This document shows positions 14,914-23,704 of a DNA stretch of 64,000 nucleotides, piece after piece. This DNA is from Parafrankia sp041008525. GTDB lineage: Bacteria; Actinomycetota; Actinomycetes; Frankiales; Frankiaceae. Position 1 is the stretch's first letter, and each line of letters starts with the position of its first letter. Below the pieces are notes generated by a model that did not search any database, was not told the DNA's origin, and saw only the letters and a list, made by a program, of their open reading frames with translations. The position numbers and the translations under genes are program-made. The stretch covers positions 1 to 64,000 of the forward strand of contig NZ_JBFLUG010000009.1 in NCBI RefSeq assembly GCF_041008525.1, written 5' to 3'.

Positions 14914-15866
14914 CCGACCTGCTCATCACGCCGTTCGAGCATCCGTTCATGACCCGGGCGCTGATCGAGATCGTGATCCTCGGTGCGCTCAGTGCCGCGG
15001 TCGGTGTCCTGGTGATGCTGCGCCGGCTGGCCTTCCTCACCGACGCGCTGACCCACGCCGTCTTTCCGGGAGTCGTGGTCGGCTTCATGATCGGCGGAAC
15101 TGACGGGATCGTCCCCGGAGCGCTGCTGGTGGCGGGCCTCGCCGCGGCCGGTTTCACGGCGCTGGCCTCGACCCGGCGGATCAGCGAGGACGCGGCCATG
15201 GCGATGCTGCTCACCGGCTGCTTCGCGGTCGGCGTCGTCCTCGTGTCACGGCGGGAGTCCTACACCGCCGACCTGACCGGCTTCCTGTTCGGTCGTCTGC
15301 TCACCGTCAACACCACCGACATCACCGTGACCGCGGTGACGGCCGCCGTCGCCGGCACGGTGCTGCTGCTCGCCCGCAAGGAACTGCTGCTGCGGGCGTT
15401 CGACCCGCAGGGGGCGCACGCGGCCGGCTACCCGGTGTGGCTGCTCGATCTCGTGCTCAACCTGGTGATCGCGATGGTCGTCGTGGCCGCGGTCCGTGCG
15501 GTCGGGACGGTGCTGGTCATCGCCCTGGTGGTGATCCCCGCGGCGGCGGCCCGCCTGCTCACCGGCCGGCTGACGAGCGTGCTGGTCGTCGCGGTCCTGC
15601 TCGGGCCACTCAGCGGCTGGCTCGGGCTGGTCATCAGCTACGACGCGTCCGTGCACCATGACGTGCGGCTGGCCGCCGGGGCCGCGGTCGTCCTCGTGCT
15701 GGTCTCGATCTACGGTCTCGTGCTCGCCGGCAGCGCGCTGCGGTCCTGGGCGGCGCGGTCCCGGGCGGCGCGGAGACGCACTCGGGCCGGCTCCGGGGGT
15801 GCCGAAGGCCCCGGGCGTCCACGGGCCGTCGGCGGGCCTCGGGAACTGTCGCGGGAGGCCGTCTGA
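14910..15866 (+). CDS. znuB: Zinc ABC transporter permease 1
   Basis: 318 residues from GTG 14910. About eight membrane helices in the ABC-3 permease family pattern (FMTRALIEIVILGALSAAVG, LTHAVFPGVVVGFMIGG, ALVVIPAAAARLLTGRL). The segment RRLAFLTDALTHAVFPG is the conserved region contacting the ATPase. The C-terminus is a basic Arg/Ala/Gly tail of about 45 residues. The stop and the next start share one base (15866). Two homologous permease genes in tandem suggest a heterodimeric channel, as in several Mn/Zn importers of Gram-positive bacteria. Confidence 0.92.
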   Translation: MTDLLITPFEHPFMTRALIEIVILGALSAAVGVLVMLRRLAFLTDALTHAVFPGVVVGFMIGGTDGIVPGALLVAGLAAAGFTALASTRRISEDAAMAMLLTGCFAVGVVLVSRRESYTADLTGFLFGRLLTVNTTDITVTAVTAAVAGTVLLLARKELLLRAFDPQGAHAAGYPVWLLDLVLNLVIAMVVVAAVRAVGTVLVIALVVIPAAAARLLTGRLTSVLVVAVLLGPLSGWLGLVISYDASVHHDVRLAAGAAVVLVLVSIYGLVLAGSALRSWAARSRAARRRTRAGSGGAEGPGRPRAVGGPRELSREAV

Positions 15867-16810
15867 TGGCGCTGCTGGACTCGCTGGGTGACAGCTACAC
15901 CCGGCGGGCGCTGGTGGAGATCGTGATCATCGGAGCGCTCTGTGGCGCCGTCGGTGTGCATGTCGTGCTGCGCCGGCTCAGTTTCCTCACCATGGCGATG
16001 ACCCATGCCACCTTCCCCGGCGTGGTGGTCGCCTCGCTGCTCGGGGTGAACCTGGTGCTGGGGGCCGGGCTGTTCGGCGTCCTGGTCGTCGCCGCCGTCA
16101 CCACGATCAGCGGAGTGTCGGGGGCGGCCGGGAACTCCGGCGGCGTGGGCGGTGCGGGAGCCGGGCGCGGAGGTTCCGGGGGCGGCCGGGACGTCAGCAC
16201 CGTCACCGGTGTCGTGCTCTCCGGCGGCTTCGCCCTCGGCGTGGCCCTCATGTCGGCTCAGGACGGGTCCAACCGCGACCTCAGCGCCTTCCTCGTCGGC
16301 TCGATCCTGACCGTGCAGCCGACCGATCTCGTGGTCAGCGCCGTCACGGCCCTCGTCGTGCTCGCCGTGCTCGTCGCACTGCGCAAGGAGCTCCTGCTCG
16401 CCGCCTTCGACCCGACCGCGCTGACCGCCGCCGGCTACCCCTCCAGACGGCTCGGCCTCGTGCTGTTGCTGCTCGTCGAGGCGGCCGTGGTGACCTCGCT
16501 GCCCGCGGTCGGCACGATCATGGCGGTGGCCCTGATCGTCGGGCCCGCGGCCACCGCCCGCGTGTGGTGCTCGCGCATTCCCACGATGACGGCGGTCTCG
16601 GTCGCGGTGGCGATCACCTGTGGCGTCGGCGGCCTCGCCGTCAGCGAGCAGTGGGACGTCGCCGCCGGTGGCGCGATCGTGCTGACCGTCGCCACGGCAC
16701 TGGTCAGCTCCCTCGTCCTGGCCCCGCTCGTCGGGCGGTCCCGGCGCGGCGCGCCCGGCGGTGGGCGGGCCCGCTCCGTCCCGGCGGTGGCCGTCACCCA
16801 CCAGGGGTGA
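15866..16810 (+). CDS. znuB: Zinc ABC transporter permease 2
   Basis: 314 residues from ATG 15866. It is homologous to the preceding permease (RALVEIVIIGALCGAVGVHV, RLSFLTMAMTHATFPGVVVA, IVGPAATARVW). It differs by a Gly-rich insertion of about 25 residues (GAAGNSGGVGGAGAGRGGSG) between helices at about residues 88-112 and by a shorter basic tail. It ends the operon; the next gene starts 61 bases later and belongs to another process. Together with 14910-15866 it probably forms a heterodimeric membrane channel. Confidence 0.9.
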   Translation: MALLDSLGDSYTRRALVEIVIIGALCGAVGVHVVLRRLSFLTMAMTHATFPGVVVASLLGVNLVLGAGLFGVLVVAAVTTISGVSGAAGNSGGVGGAGAGRGGSGGGRDVSTVTGVVLSGGFALGVALMSAQDGSNRDLSAFLVGSILTVQPTDLVVSAVTALVVLAVLVALRKELLLAAFDPTALTAAGYPSRRLGLVLLLLVEAAVVTSLPAVGTIMAVALIVGPAATARVWCSRIPTMTAVSVAVAITCGVGGLAVSEQWDVAAGGAIVLTVATALVSSLVLAPLVGRSRRGAPGGGRARSVPAVAVTHQG

Positions 16811-16871
16811 GCCCACGCGCGTGGCACACCGCCGGACCAAAAACGTTCGACAGCGCATCTACCCTGGTGCC

Positions 16872-18086
16872 ATGGAGTTCGCCCAGTCCGACAAGCTCGC
16901 TGACGTCTGCTACGACGTCCGGGGTCCCATCCTCGACGAAGCGACCCGGCTGGAGGCCGCAGGCCAGCGCATCCTGAAGCTGAACATCGGCAACCCCGCC
17001 CCGTTCGGTTTCTCCGCGCCGCCGTCGGTCCTCGCGTCCGTCGTCGACAACCTGGCGTCGGCACAGGGCTACAGCGACTCCAAGGGCCTGCTCCCGGCAC
17101 GCGAGGCCGTCGTGCGCTACTCGGCCGGCAAGGGCCTGGCCGCCATCGGCCCCGACGACGTGTACCTCGGCAACGGCGTGTCCGAGCTGATCACCATGTC
17201 GTTGCAGGCGCTGCTGAACAACGGCGACGAGGTGCTGCTCCCGGCGCCCGACTACCCGCTGTGGACGGCGGTGGTCTGCCTGTCCGGCGGGCGCCCCGTC
17301 CACTACCGGTGCGACGAGTCCGCCGGGTGGAACCCGGATCTCGACGACCTCACCAGCAAGATCACGCCCCGCACCCGCGCCATCGTGATCATCAACCCGA
17401 ACAACCCCACCGGGGCGGTGTACGACCGCCCCGTGCTCGAGGATCTGATCGAGATCGCCCGCCGACACAACCTGATGCTGTTCTCGGACGAGATCTACGA
17501 CCGGATCCTGTACGACGACGTGGAGCACCATTCCACCGCCGCCCTCGCTCCGGACCTGTTCTGCGTGACCTTCAACGGCCTGTCCAAGGCGTACCGGCTG
17601 GCCGGCTTCCGCTCCGGGTGGATGGTGCTGTCCGGCCCCCGCCAGCATGCCTCCAGCTACATCGAGGGTCTGAACATCCTGGCGAACATGCGGCTGTGTG
17701 CGAACGTGCCCGGCCAGTTCGCGCTGCAGGCCGCACTCGCCGAGGGCGGCGGCGCCGGCGATCTCGTGCTGCCCGGCGGGCGGCTGCGCGAGCAGCGCGA
17801 CACGGTGGTGAAGCTCCTCAACGACATCCCCGGGGTCTCCTGCGTGCCTCCGCGCGGTGCGTTGTACGCGTTTCCCCGCATCGACCCAGCTCTGTACCCG
17901 ATCGACAATGATGAACGCTTCGTCCTCGATCTGCTACGGAAAGAGAAGATCCTCCTGGTCCAGGGCACCGGCTTCAACTGGCCGAACCCGGATCACGTGC
18001 GGATCGTGACACTTCCGTGCGTCGACGATCTGACGGACGCCATCGGTCGCATCGGGCGTTTCCTCGGCGCCTACGCTCGCATCTGA
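16872..18086 (+). CDS. alaA: Alanine (AlaA-like) PLP aminotransferase
   Basis: 404 residues from ATG 16872; the upstream open frame overlaps the permease gene and has no support. Fold type I class I aminotransferase: substrate/PLP residues in NIGNPAPFGFSAPPSV, PAPDYPLWTAVV, IINPNNPTGAVY and FSDEIYDRILYD, and the PLP-binding Lys in FNGLSKAYRLAGFRSGW. Length and motifs match AlaA/YfbQ and the mycobacterial homologue annotated AspC, which interconvert pyruvate/glutamate and alanine/2-oxoglutarate. Substrate assignment is by family. It is monocistronic or shares a message with the following membrane protein, 16 bases downstream. Confidence 0.88.
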   Translation: MEFAQSDKLADVCYDVRGPILDEATRLEAAGQRILKLNIGNPAPFGFSAPPSVLASVVDNLASAQGYSDSKGLLPAREAVVRYSAGKGLAAIGPDDVYLGNGVSELITMSLQALLNNGDEVLLPAPDYPLWTAVVCLSGGRPVHYRCDESAGWNPDLDDLTSKITPRTRAIVIINPNNPTGAVYDRPVLEDLIEIARRHNLMLFSDEIYDRILYDDVEHHSTAALAPDLFCVTFNGLSKAYRLAGFRSGWMVLSGPRQHASSYIEGLNILANMRLCANVPGQFALQAALAEGGGAGDLVLPGGRLREQRDTVVKLLNDIPGVSCVPPRGALYAFPRIDPALYPIDNDERFVLDLLRKEKILLVQGTGFNWPNPDHVRIVTLPCVDDLTDAIGRIGRFLGAYARI

Positions 18087-18102
18087 GCGCCTTGGGCCGG
18101 AG

Positions 18103-20118
18103 TTGTCCGGTGGCGGACGATCGCGGCGGTGTCCACAAGGACCACGCCCTGTGGATAGAACCTGTGGACAGTTGGTGGACGAATCGCGCGCTCTGGTCGC
18201 GCCGGCAGATGCCGGCGAAGCCACGGAGGCAGCCGGAGTAGACGCAGCGGCCGGGCCTTTGGGCACACGTGAAACAACGGCGGGCACCGGGCGCCCCGGC
18301 CGGCCCTGGCCGCCCGGCCGCCGCCCTTCCGGCACCATGGCGGCGGCGCTCGGCGCCGCGGCGCTGGCCGTCGCCGTCCAGGCGGTCTTCTGGCAGTGTT
18401 TCCGGCAACCGCTCTGGTACGACGAGCTGTGGCGGCCGCACTTCGCCGGGGAGCCGGTGGCGACCTTCTGGTCGGAGCTCTCAGTCGCCAACACGCCGTC
18501 CGCCCTCGGGTCGATCGCGCTGCTCCGGCTGTGCGGCGAGGTGTTCGGATGGCATGCCTGGTCGCTGCGGCTGCCGTCCGCCGTGCCGCTTCTCGCCCTC
18601 GCTGCCGCCACCTGGCTGCTGGCCAGGCGACTGACCGGGCGGGGGGCGGCAGCCGGCGCTGTCCTCACCGTCACGCTGGCCGGCACCGTCGTCGACCTGG
18701 CTTCCCAGGTCAAGCCCTACACCCTGGACGCCACCTGCGCGGTCGCCGTGGTGATCGTGTGGATGAGCGAGCCGCCGTCCACCCGAGGGCTGGTCGCGCG
18801 CCGGATCGCCGCCGGGCTCCTCGCGGTCTTCTCACTGCCAGCGCTGTTCCTGATCGTCCCGCTGTTCGTCCACGACGCGGCCCGGCCGCTGTGGGCGCAC
18901 CGCCGGCAACCCGGACGCCGGGCGCTCAGGGAGGCTGGTCGGGCGGCGGCCTGCGCGGCGCCGGCCGTCGTCGTCGCCGGCGTGCACGCGCTGCTGTTCG
19001 TGACGCACCAGTCGAGCCAGCGGGCCAGCACCTTCTGGGATGACCACTTCCTCGCCGGGCAGGGGCCGCTGGATGCCGTGCGGTTCCTGCTCGACCAACT
19101 CGCGGCGACGGCGGCGGGCGCCCCGCCGGGCATCGACCGCTACGACCCGAACCTCGTCCACCCGCTGACCGACTCGTCCGAGGCCCTGGTCGTCGCCCTC
19201 GGCGTCGCGGTCACGATCAGCTTCGTCGCCGGGGCGGTCACGCTCGGGCGGCGCCGGGACGGGCGGATACTTCTCGTCGCGACCGCCGGCGCCGAGCTCA
19301 TGATCCTCACCGCGAGTGCCTGGCGTTACTGGCCGTTCGGGGCCGTCCGACCGAACACCTTCCTCGTTCCGTTGCTCACCGTCGTGGTGGCGGTCGGCGC
19401 CTCCACGCTCGCTCGTACTGTTCTCGCCCGTACTGTTCTCGCCCGCACCGCACTCGCCCGCACCGCACTCGCCCGCTCGGTTCCTGCCCGCGGCGCCCGG
19501 TCTCAGGGCGCCGGGCGCGGGGCCGAGGAGCCGGACCCACGGCGCCCTGGGCCGGTGTGGGTGCGGGCGCGGGGCGTGGCCGACCCGGTGGTCCTCGTTC
19601 TCGTCCCCGTTCTCCTGCTCACGGCCGTTGTGCCGGTGGCAGCGGCGACCGGGCTCCGGCCGTTGTGGGAGGAACGCACCAACCGCCGCCCGATCGACCT
19701 GATGGTGGATGCCACCGCGACCGCCCGAGACCTGTACCAGCCGGGCGACCTCGTACTGGTGGGCGGTCGCCTGGCCCGCGCGGGCTGGCTCTACGGGACG
19801 CGGCTCAGCCAGGACGGCGCCGTGTCCTCCGGTGCCCGGTCAGCCGCCGCCCGGGGGGCGGCAGGAGCGCGGCGGCCGCGGATCCCGGTCTCCGCCACGG
19901 TCTTCCTGACCGCGATCGGCGATGGGGGGGTCGGGCAGGCCCTCGACCTGCGGGCGCCGGGGCCGGGCGGCCGGGTGCTGCTGTTCGTCCTCGCGTACGA
20001 CCGCCGGGGCACCGCCCGTGCGCTGGACGAGGCACGGGCGGCCGGCTGGTGCCCCGCCGAGACGCACGACTTCGAGCTCACCGGAACGCTGCGCGTCCTC
20101 ACCCGATGCTTTGGCTGA
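18103..20118 (+). CDS. GT-C-fold membrane glycosyltransferase-like protein
   Basis: Up to 671 residues, using a TTG at 18103; GTG 18151, GTG 18175 or ATG 18337 are possible, since the first 78 residues are disordered and Ala/Gly-rich. Some 10-12 membrane helices follow. The first outside loop contains LWYDELWRPHFAG, the acidic dipeptide of lipid-phosphate-sugar dependent GT-C enzymes (ArnT/PMT/EmbC type). A large outside C-terminal region (about 540-671) contains LMVDATATARDLYQPGDLVL. Expected role: transfer of a sugar from a polyprenyl donor outside the membrane, but acceptor and donor are unknown. A period-15 repeat (ARTVLARTVLARTALARTA) lies in a loop near residues 437-458. It converges on the gene ending at 20210. 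Confidence 0.7.
   Translation: MSGGGRSRRCPQGPRPVDRTCGQLVDESRALVAPADAGEATEAAGVDAAAGPLGTRETTAGTGRPGRPWPPGRRPSGTMAAALGAAALAVAVQAVFWQCFRQPLWYDELWRPHFAGEPVATFWSELSVANTPSALGSIALLRLCGEVFGWHAWSLRLPSAVPLLALAAATWLLARRLTGRGAAAGAVLTVTLAGTVVDLASQVKPYTLDATCAVAVVIVWMSEPPSTRGLVARRIAAGLLAVFSLPALFLIVPLFVHDAARPLWAHRRQPGRRALREAGRAAACAAPAVVVAGVHALLFVTHQSSQRASTFWDDHFLAGQGPLDAVRFLLDQLAATAAGAPPGIDRYDPNLVHPLTDSSEALVVALGVAVTISFVAGAVTLGRRRDGRILLVATAGAELMILTASAWRYWPFGAVRPNTFLVPLLTVVVAVGASTLARTVLARTVLARTALARTALARSVPARGARSQGAGRGAEEPDPRRPGPVWVRARGVADPVVLVLVPVLLLTAVVPVAAATGLRPLWEERTNRRPIDLMVDATATARDLYQPGDLVLVGGRLARAGWLYGTRLSQDGAVSSGARSAAARGAAGARRPRIPVSATVFLTAIGDGGVGQALDLRAPGPGGRVLLFVLAYDRRGTARALDEARAAGWCPAETHDFELTGTLRVLTRCFG
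19411..19475 (+). repeat. In-frame 15-bp tandem repeat in GT-C gene
   Basis: About four copies of a 15-base unit (CTCGCCCGTACTGTT and variants) encode LARTV/LARTA repeats. The unit is a multiple of three, so unit loss or gain would keep the reading frame. Confidence 0.8.
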
Positions 20119-20209
20119 CGCACTGACGTGCGGACGCGGCCCGACCCGGGCGGTGGCCCGACGTGGTGTGGTGGTCCGCCCCGCGGCACCTGTCACCCCC
20201 CGGTAGGTG

Positions 20210-20887
20210 TCAGGAGCTTCCGCCCGAGTCCTGTCCCTGCTCGTCGTCCTGCGCGGGATCCGAGGCCGCGTCTGATACCGCGCCCGGGGCGGTGCCGGGA
20301 GCGACGTCGGTGGTGGAGGGCTCACCGGAGCGCAGGGGGACAGCCATCGGCAGCCCCGCGCGGGTGGCCAGAGCCTGCCACTGGCTGTCGCCGTCCGCCA
20401 GCGCCGTCCGGACCCGCGTCTGCAGTTCGGATACCGGGATCGGGGTTCCGTCGAAAAGCTGGAGGCAGGTGGCGGCCGCTGCCGCATAGCGCTCGACACC
20501 GCCGGCAAGCATCTGCTGGGCCTGCGCGTCCGGACCAGGCTGCAGCCGGGCGGCGCCTTGAGTCCCGCCCCCCAGCTGAACGCACTGGGGCTGCAGCGAC
20601 GACCCGTCCTGGGCATCAAGAGCGGCCCGGACGGCCTGGATATTCGTGGCGATACTCGACCGCACCCCCTGGGTGGAGGTGTACCAGGTGGTCAGCTCGA
20701 CGGTGGCCGCGTCGGCTGCCGGGACTGACGCGGCCGCGCTGCCGCCCGGGTCCGATCCGCTGGTCAGCACGCACCCGACCACCAGGACGGCCGCGCCGAG
20801 GGCCGCCACCCCGGTCACCGCCGGGGACAGGGGCGGCTCGGCGACCCGCCAGAACCCCGCCCGCGACCAGGCCTGACGCCCCGCCAC
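20210..20887 (-). CDS. Membrane-anchored extracellular protein, unknown
   Basis: 225 residues if started at GTG 20887, which has GGAGG six bases upstream; GTG 20902 gives five more residues. One membrane helix (GVAALGAAVLVVGCVLTSG) is followed by an all-helical outside domain (TWYTSTQGVRSSIATNIQAV, AQQMLAGGVERYAAAAATCL, VRTALADGDSQWQALAT) with two Cys that may pair. The tail is acidic and low-complexity (SDPAQDDEQGQDSGGSS). I do not recognise a family. It converges with the GT-C-like gene, and 253 bases of mostly unstructured sequence separate its 5' end from the next gene. Confidence 0.65.
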   Translation of the reverse strand: MAGRQAWSRAGFWRVAEPPLSPAVTGVAALGAAVLVVGCVLTSGSDPGGSAAASVPAADAATVELTTWYTSTQGVRSSIATNIQAVRAALDAQDGSSLQPQCVQLGGGTQGAARLQPGPDAQAQQMLAGGVERYAAAAATCLQLFDGTPIPVSELQTRVRTALADGDSQWQALATRAGLPMAVPLRSGEPSTTDVAPGTAPGAVSDAASDPAQDDEQGQDSGGSS

Positions 20888-21140
20888 CCGCCACCTCCGC
20901 ACCGCTCGTCACCAGGACTGAACGCAAAGGGTACGGGACGGTATGTCATGGGCCCTCACGCGTCCCGCGCGCAGCCCAACCCGGGTGCGGACAGGTCACC
21001 TGGATGGGCCGGACCCGGACGGCGGCGGGCGGCACGGGCGAGGGAGACGAGGACCCGCCCGCTCCGAGGCCCGCCCGGGCACCGGTCAGGACGGCTGCCA
21101 GGCGCTCCCCGACGGGGCCGACCGTGGAGCACAGGCGTTT

Positions 21141-21587
21141 CTAGCAGTCCAGGAACTCCGGCTGCTGGTTGAGAACCTGTGCCCGCGACGACACGAAGGC
21201 CCGGTACTGCTCGCTGCCGACCGCGGCCGGTGGGAAGACGGCAACCCGGTGGCAGTTCTGGAATGCCAGTGCCACCCCGAAGTGCCGCTCCAGGGCGGTG
21301 CGGATGGAGGTGCTGGCCATCGCCCGGAGGAGCTGGCCGCGGGCCGCCTCGTCCGGCGGGGGGACCTGGTTGTCGGCGAACGCGACGCCTGGCGCGTGCC
21401 GTGCGCCCACCGGGAGACCCGCGCCCGCCAGGTCGCCCGCGCTCCCCGGGGACAGCTCCGCTACCAGCCCCTCGACCAGGTGGTAGGCGTATGGCAGCGA
21501 GGTACGGATGCAGGCGACGAACTCCTCATCCGTCATCCGGCCTGCGTTGGCGGCCGTGACGAGCTCGGGCGTGACTGTCAGGGACAT
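21141..21587 (-). CDS. SCO5389-family-like conserved protein next to zur
   Basis: 148 residues from ATG 21587, preceded by CAGGAGGATCCCG, a strong ribosome site; the longer frame to 21647 lacks one. Sequence blocks TDEEFVACIRTSLPYAYHLV, VPPPDEAARGQLLRAMAS, LERHFGVALAFQNCHRVAVF and SSRAQVLNQQPEFLDC match, from memory, a streptomycete family labelled SCO5389. Function is unknown. An insertion (SPGSAGDLAGAGLPVGARHA) appears before the conserved ADNQ block. The Zur-type operator at 21659-21674 lies 72 bases upstream and is shared with the divergent zur gene, so zinc-responsive expression is likely. Confident as a gene, tentative on family name. Confidence 0.8.
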   Translation of the reverse strand: MSLTVTPELVTAANAGRMTDEEFVACIRTSLPYAYHLVEGLVAELSPGSAGDLAGAGLPVGARHAPGVAFADNQVPPPDEAARGQLLRAMASTSIRTALERHFGVALAFQNCHRVAVFPPAAVGSEQYRAFVSSRAQVLNQQPEFLDC

Positions 21588-21658
21588 CGGGATCCTCCTG
21601 CTGATGCGCGGGAAACGACGACATGTGGCGCCGGCTACGTCACGCACGGTCGCATGAA

Positions 21659-21674
21659 ATGAAAACCGTTGTCA
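21659..21674. promoter_or_regulatory. Zur-type operator in zur divergent promoter
   Basis: ATGAAAACCGTTGTCA; read on the minus strand it is TGACAACGGTTTTCAT, differing at two positions from the element before the zinc importer (12923-12938). The minus-strand read also places TTGACA as a potential -35 for the gene ending at 21141. It is 67 bases before the zur GTG, so autoregulation is likely. Confidence 0.65.
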
Positions 21675-21740
21675 ACACCACACGTGTGGTCCCAAGTGAG
21701 CAGTTCGCGCACACTCCAACCGGGCGAGGGAGATGAGAGA

Positions 21741-22289
21741 GTGGATGCCGTGGCGAAGGTGGAAGGCGACCAGGCGGGCGCCACGGACGACACGGACAAC
21801 ACGGATGGCCTGCTGGCGGGCCCGGACCGGCCCCTGAACGATGCGGGTACCCCCCCGCGCGGGCCAGGCAGGCGCACGGCGCCCGGCCGCGGCACCACCG
21901 TCCGCAACACTCGGCAGGGGGATGCGGTGTCGTCCGCGCTGGCGGCGACCAATGCCTTCACCAGCGCCCAGGATCTGCACGCCCGCCTGCGCCAGGAGGG
22001 CCAGTCGGTCGGCCTGACCACGGTCTACCGGCACCTGCAGATGCTTGCCGACCGCGGAGAGGTCGACGTCCTGCGGCGTGACGACGGGGAGACGGTGTAC
22101 CGCCGCTGCACGACCGGAACGCATCATCACCACCTGGTGTGCCGACGCTGCGGCCACACCGTGGAGATCGCCGGGCCCGAGATCGAGGCCTGGACGTCAG
22201 CCGTGGCGAACGCGGAGGGCTTCACCGACGTCGTCCACACGGTCGAGATCTACGGCACGTGCGCGACGTGCGCCGCCGGCGGCGCGTAG
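21741..22289 (+). CDS. zur: Zinc uptake regulator (Fur family)
   Basis: 182 residues from GTG 21741 with GGGAG eight bases upstream; the longer frame starting at 21669 runs through the operator and is rejected. A disordered Gly/Asp/Pro-rich extension of about 50 residues precedes the winged helix (TRQGDAVSSALAATNAFTSA, LHARLRQEGQSVGLTTVYRH, LQMLADRGEVDVL). The metal-binding/dimerisation half has the His-rich THHHHLVCRRCGHTVEI and a second Cys pair (YGTCATCAAGG), together forming the structural zinc site. Among Fur-family members, the two matching sites at zinc genes favour Zur over Fur. It should repress the importer at 13005-16810, itself, and the divergent 21141-21587 gene when zinc is plentiful. 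Confidence 0.92.
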   Translation: MDAVAKVEGDQAGATDDTDNTDGLLAGPDRPLNDAGTPPRGPGRRTAPGRGTTVRNTRQGDAVSSALAATNAFTSAQDLHARLRQEGQSVGLTTVYRHLQMLADRGEVDVLRRDDGETVYRRCTTGTHHHHLVCRRCGHTVEIAGPEIEAWTSAVANAEGFTDVVHTVEIYGTCATCAAGGA

Positions 22290-22311
22290 CCGCCGGCGGC
22301 GCGGGAACGTG

Positions 22312-22350
22312 CGGCCGGAGCGGCCGGTGGGCCTCCGGCGGCTCCGGCCG
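22312..22350. terminator. Bidirectional terminator between zur and secreted-protein gene
   Basis: Perfect 10-base inverted repeat CGGCCGGAGC (22312-22321) and GCTCCGGCCG (22341-22350) with a 19-base loop, between converging genes. There is no T-tract, as is usual for high-GC actinobacteria. Confidence 0.6.
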
Positions 22351-22376
22351 TCAGGTGCCGGGCGAGCTCACCCGGC

Positions 22377-23339
22377 TCAGCGGCAGACGCTCCCGGCCCG
22401 CCCGAAATCGGGCCGGGAAAGGTCGAGGTCCAGAACGTTGTCGCGTCCGCTGATTCCCTTGAGGTCGATGACGCACTGCCGGCCGTTGGCGGTGTCGGTC
22501 ACCGCGATGCGTTGCGGACCCGCGTACATCGCGCCGCTGTCCCAGGTTGGTTCACCGGTGCTGGTGAACACCGCGAACGACGAGATCGGATAGTTGCTCG
22601 AGGATCGCGCGTCACCACCGAAGATGAGGAACTTGACCCGGTCCCGGGCGGGCGTGTTCCCACCGTCCGTGATACGCCCGCCGATACGCGCCGTACCCGG
22701 ATCGTTCAGCGTTGCGAGGGTGATGCGGCCAACCCAGGCGGAGTACGTCCAGCCGTTTGCGCGATGACCGAAGGCGTCGATGTAGAAACGGGAGTGGACG
22801 AACTCCTTGTCTCGGTCGACCTGCGGGTAGAACTCAAAGGAAAGACCCGCGGTACGGCTGCCCCAGCCCGTGTTGAGGGTCCCCCCGCGGACGAGGTCGG
22901 GCTGGCTGTCGCCCATGAAGTAGCCGTGTGGGAACAGCAGGCTGCGCCCGGCCGCGAAACGCGTGTAGGTCGCGTAGCTACCGCGCTCCTGGCAGGCGTT
23001 GAGGTAGGTGTCGCCGACGCCCGTTGCCTGGTTGAAGTTCTGGCAGGGCAGGTAGGGCTCCTGCGTCGAGCCGAGGACCAGGTCGACGCCGACGGCTCCG
23101 GAGATTGACACCGGATTGCCGTCCCGGTCGACGAGGCCCTCGAACGGGACGGCGACGCCGTTGCCTCGGCTCGGGTCGGCGGCGTACTGGGTGGTGTCGG
23201 CGGCCCAGGCCGGGCTGGGCCCGCTCAGGGCGAGAAAACCGCTCCCGGTGACGAGCACGAGGAAGGCGAGAATTCTTCGGCGGCGGGGCCGGGCCGCCGG
23301 CCCACGGTGGCGATGCCTTTTCGGCGCGGTTCGCGACAC
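22377..23339 (-). CDS. Secreted protein of unknown family
   Basis: 320 residues from GTG 23339, with GGGAG five bases upstream; the frame is open 107 codons further but that part is Cys/Pro-rich and unlike protein. A basic stretch (RPRRRRILAFLVLVTGSG) and hydrophobic segment end at PAWA, a good signal peptidase site. The mature domain of about 280 residues is beta-rich (GVDLVLGSTQEPYLPCQNFN, SFEFYPQVDRDKEFVHSRFY, DRVKFLIFGGDARSSSNYPI, GPQRIAVTDTANGRQCVIDL) with four Cys. No known catalytic motif is seen. It is probably monocistronic, with a terminator between it and zur. Confidence 0.75.
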   Translation of the reverse strand: MSRTAPKRHRHRGPAARPRRRRILAFLVLVTGSGFLALSGPSPAWAADTTQYAADPSRGNGVAVPFEGLVDRDGNPVSISGAVGVDLVLGSTQEPYLPCQNFNQATGVGDTYLNACQERGSYATYTRFAAGRSLLFPHGYFMGDSQPDLVRGGTLNTGWGSRTAGLSFEFYPQVDRDKEFVHSRFYIDAFGHRANGWTYSAWVGRITLATLNDPGTARIGGRITDGGNTPARDRVKFLIFGGDARSSSNYPISSFAVFTSTGEPTWDSGAMYAGPQRIAVTDTANGRQCVIDLKGISGRDNVLDLDLSRPDFGRAGSVCR

Positions 23340-23704
23340 GACACTCCCGGATCGACAGGGGGATGCTTGTCCCGGATCCGGCGGCCGGCGTCCGATGCTT
23401 TCAGCGAAGTTCTTCTCGATTAGGACCGGCGCCGGACCTCGGCAGGGCACAGCAAACAGAACGGACGGGCAGCAGGACGAAAGGGATTGCCGGGGCACCG
23501 CGGGAAGAAGTTGCGGACAGCACGCACCGGCGGATGTTTCTGGCTTCCTGCGGGCCAAGGTACAACACAACAGATGCACCTGGCCCGACCGCGCCCGGAC
23601 AATTACCTGAATGGGTGGGGCCGTCAGACCACACCCGCGCGCACCCTGGTGCCCGCCCGGCACCGACGGGGCGCCAGGCGGGTGTCAGTGAACCGTGGCG
23701 GAGC
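23340..23704. other. 365-base region upstream of secreted-protein gene
   Basis: It contains the 5' leader of the gene starting at 23339 and is locally less GC-rich (ACAACACAACAGATG near 23570). It likely holds that gene's promoter, but no clear -35/-10 pair, operator or small gene is supported. Confidence 0.4.
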
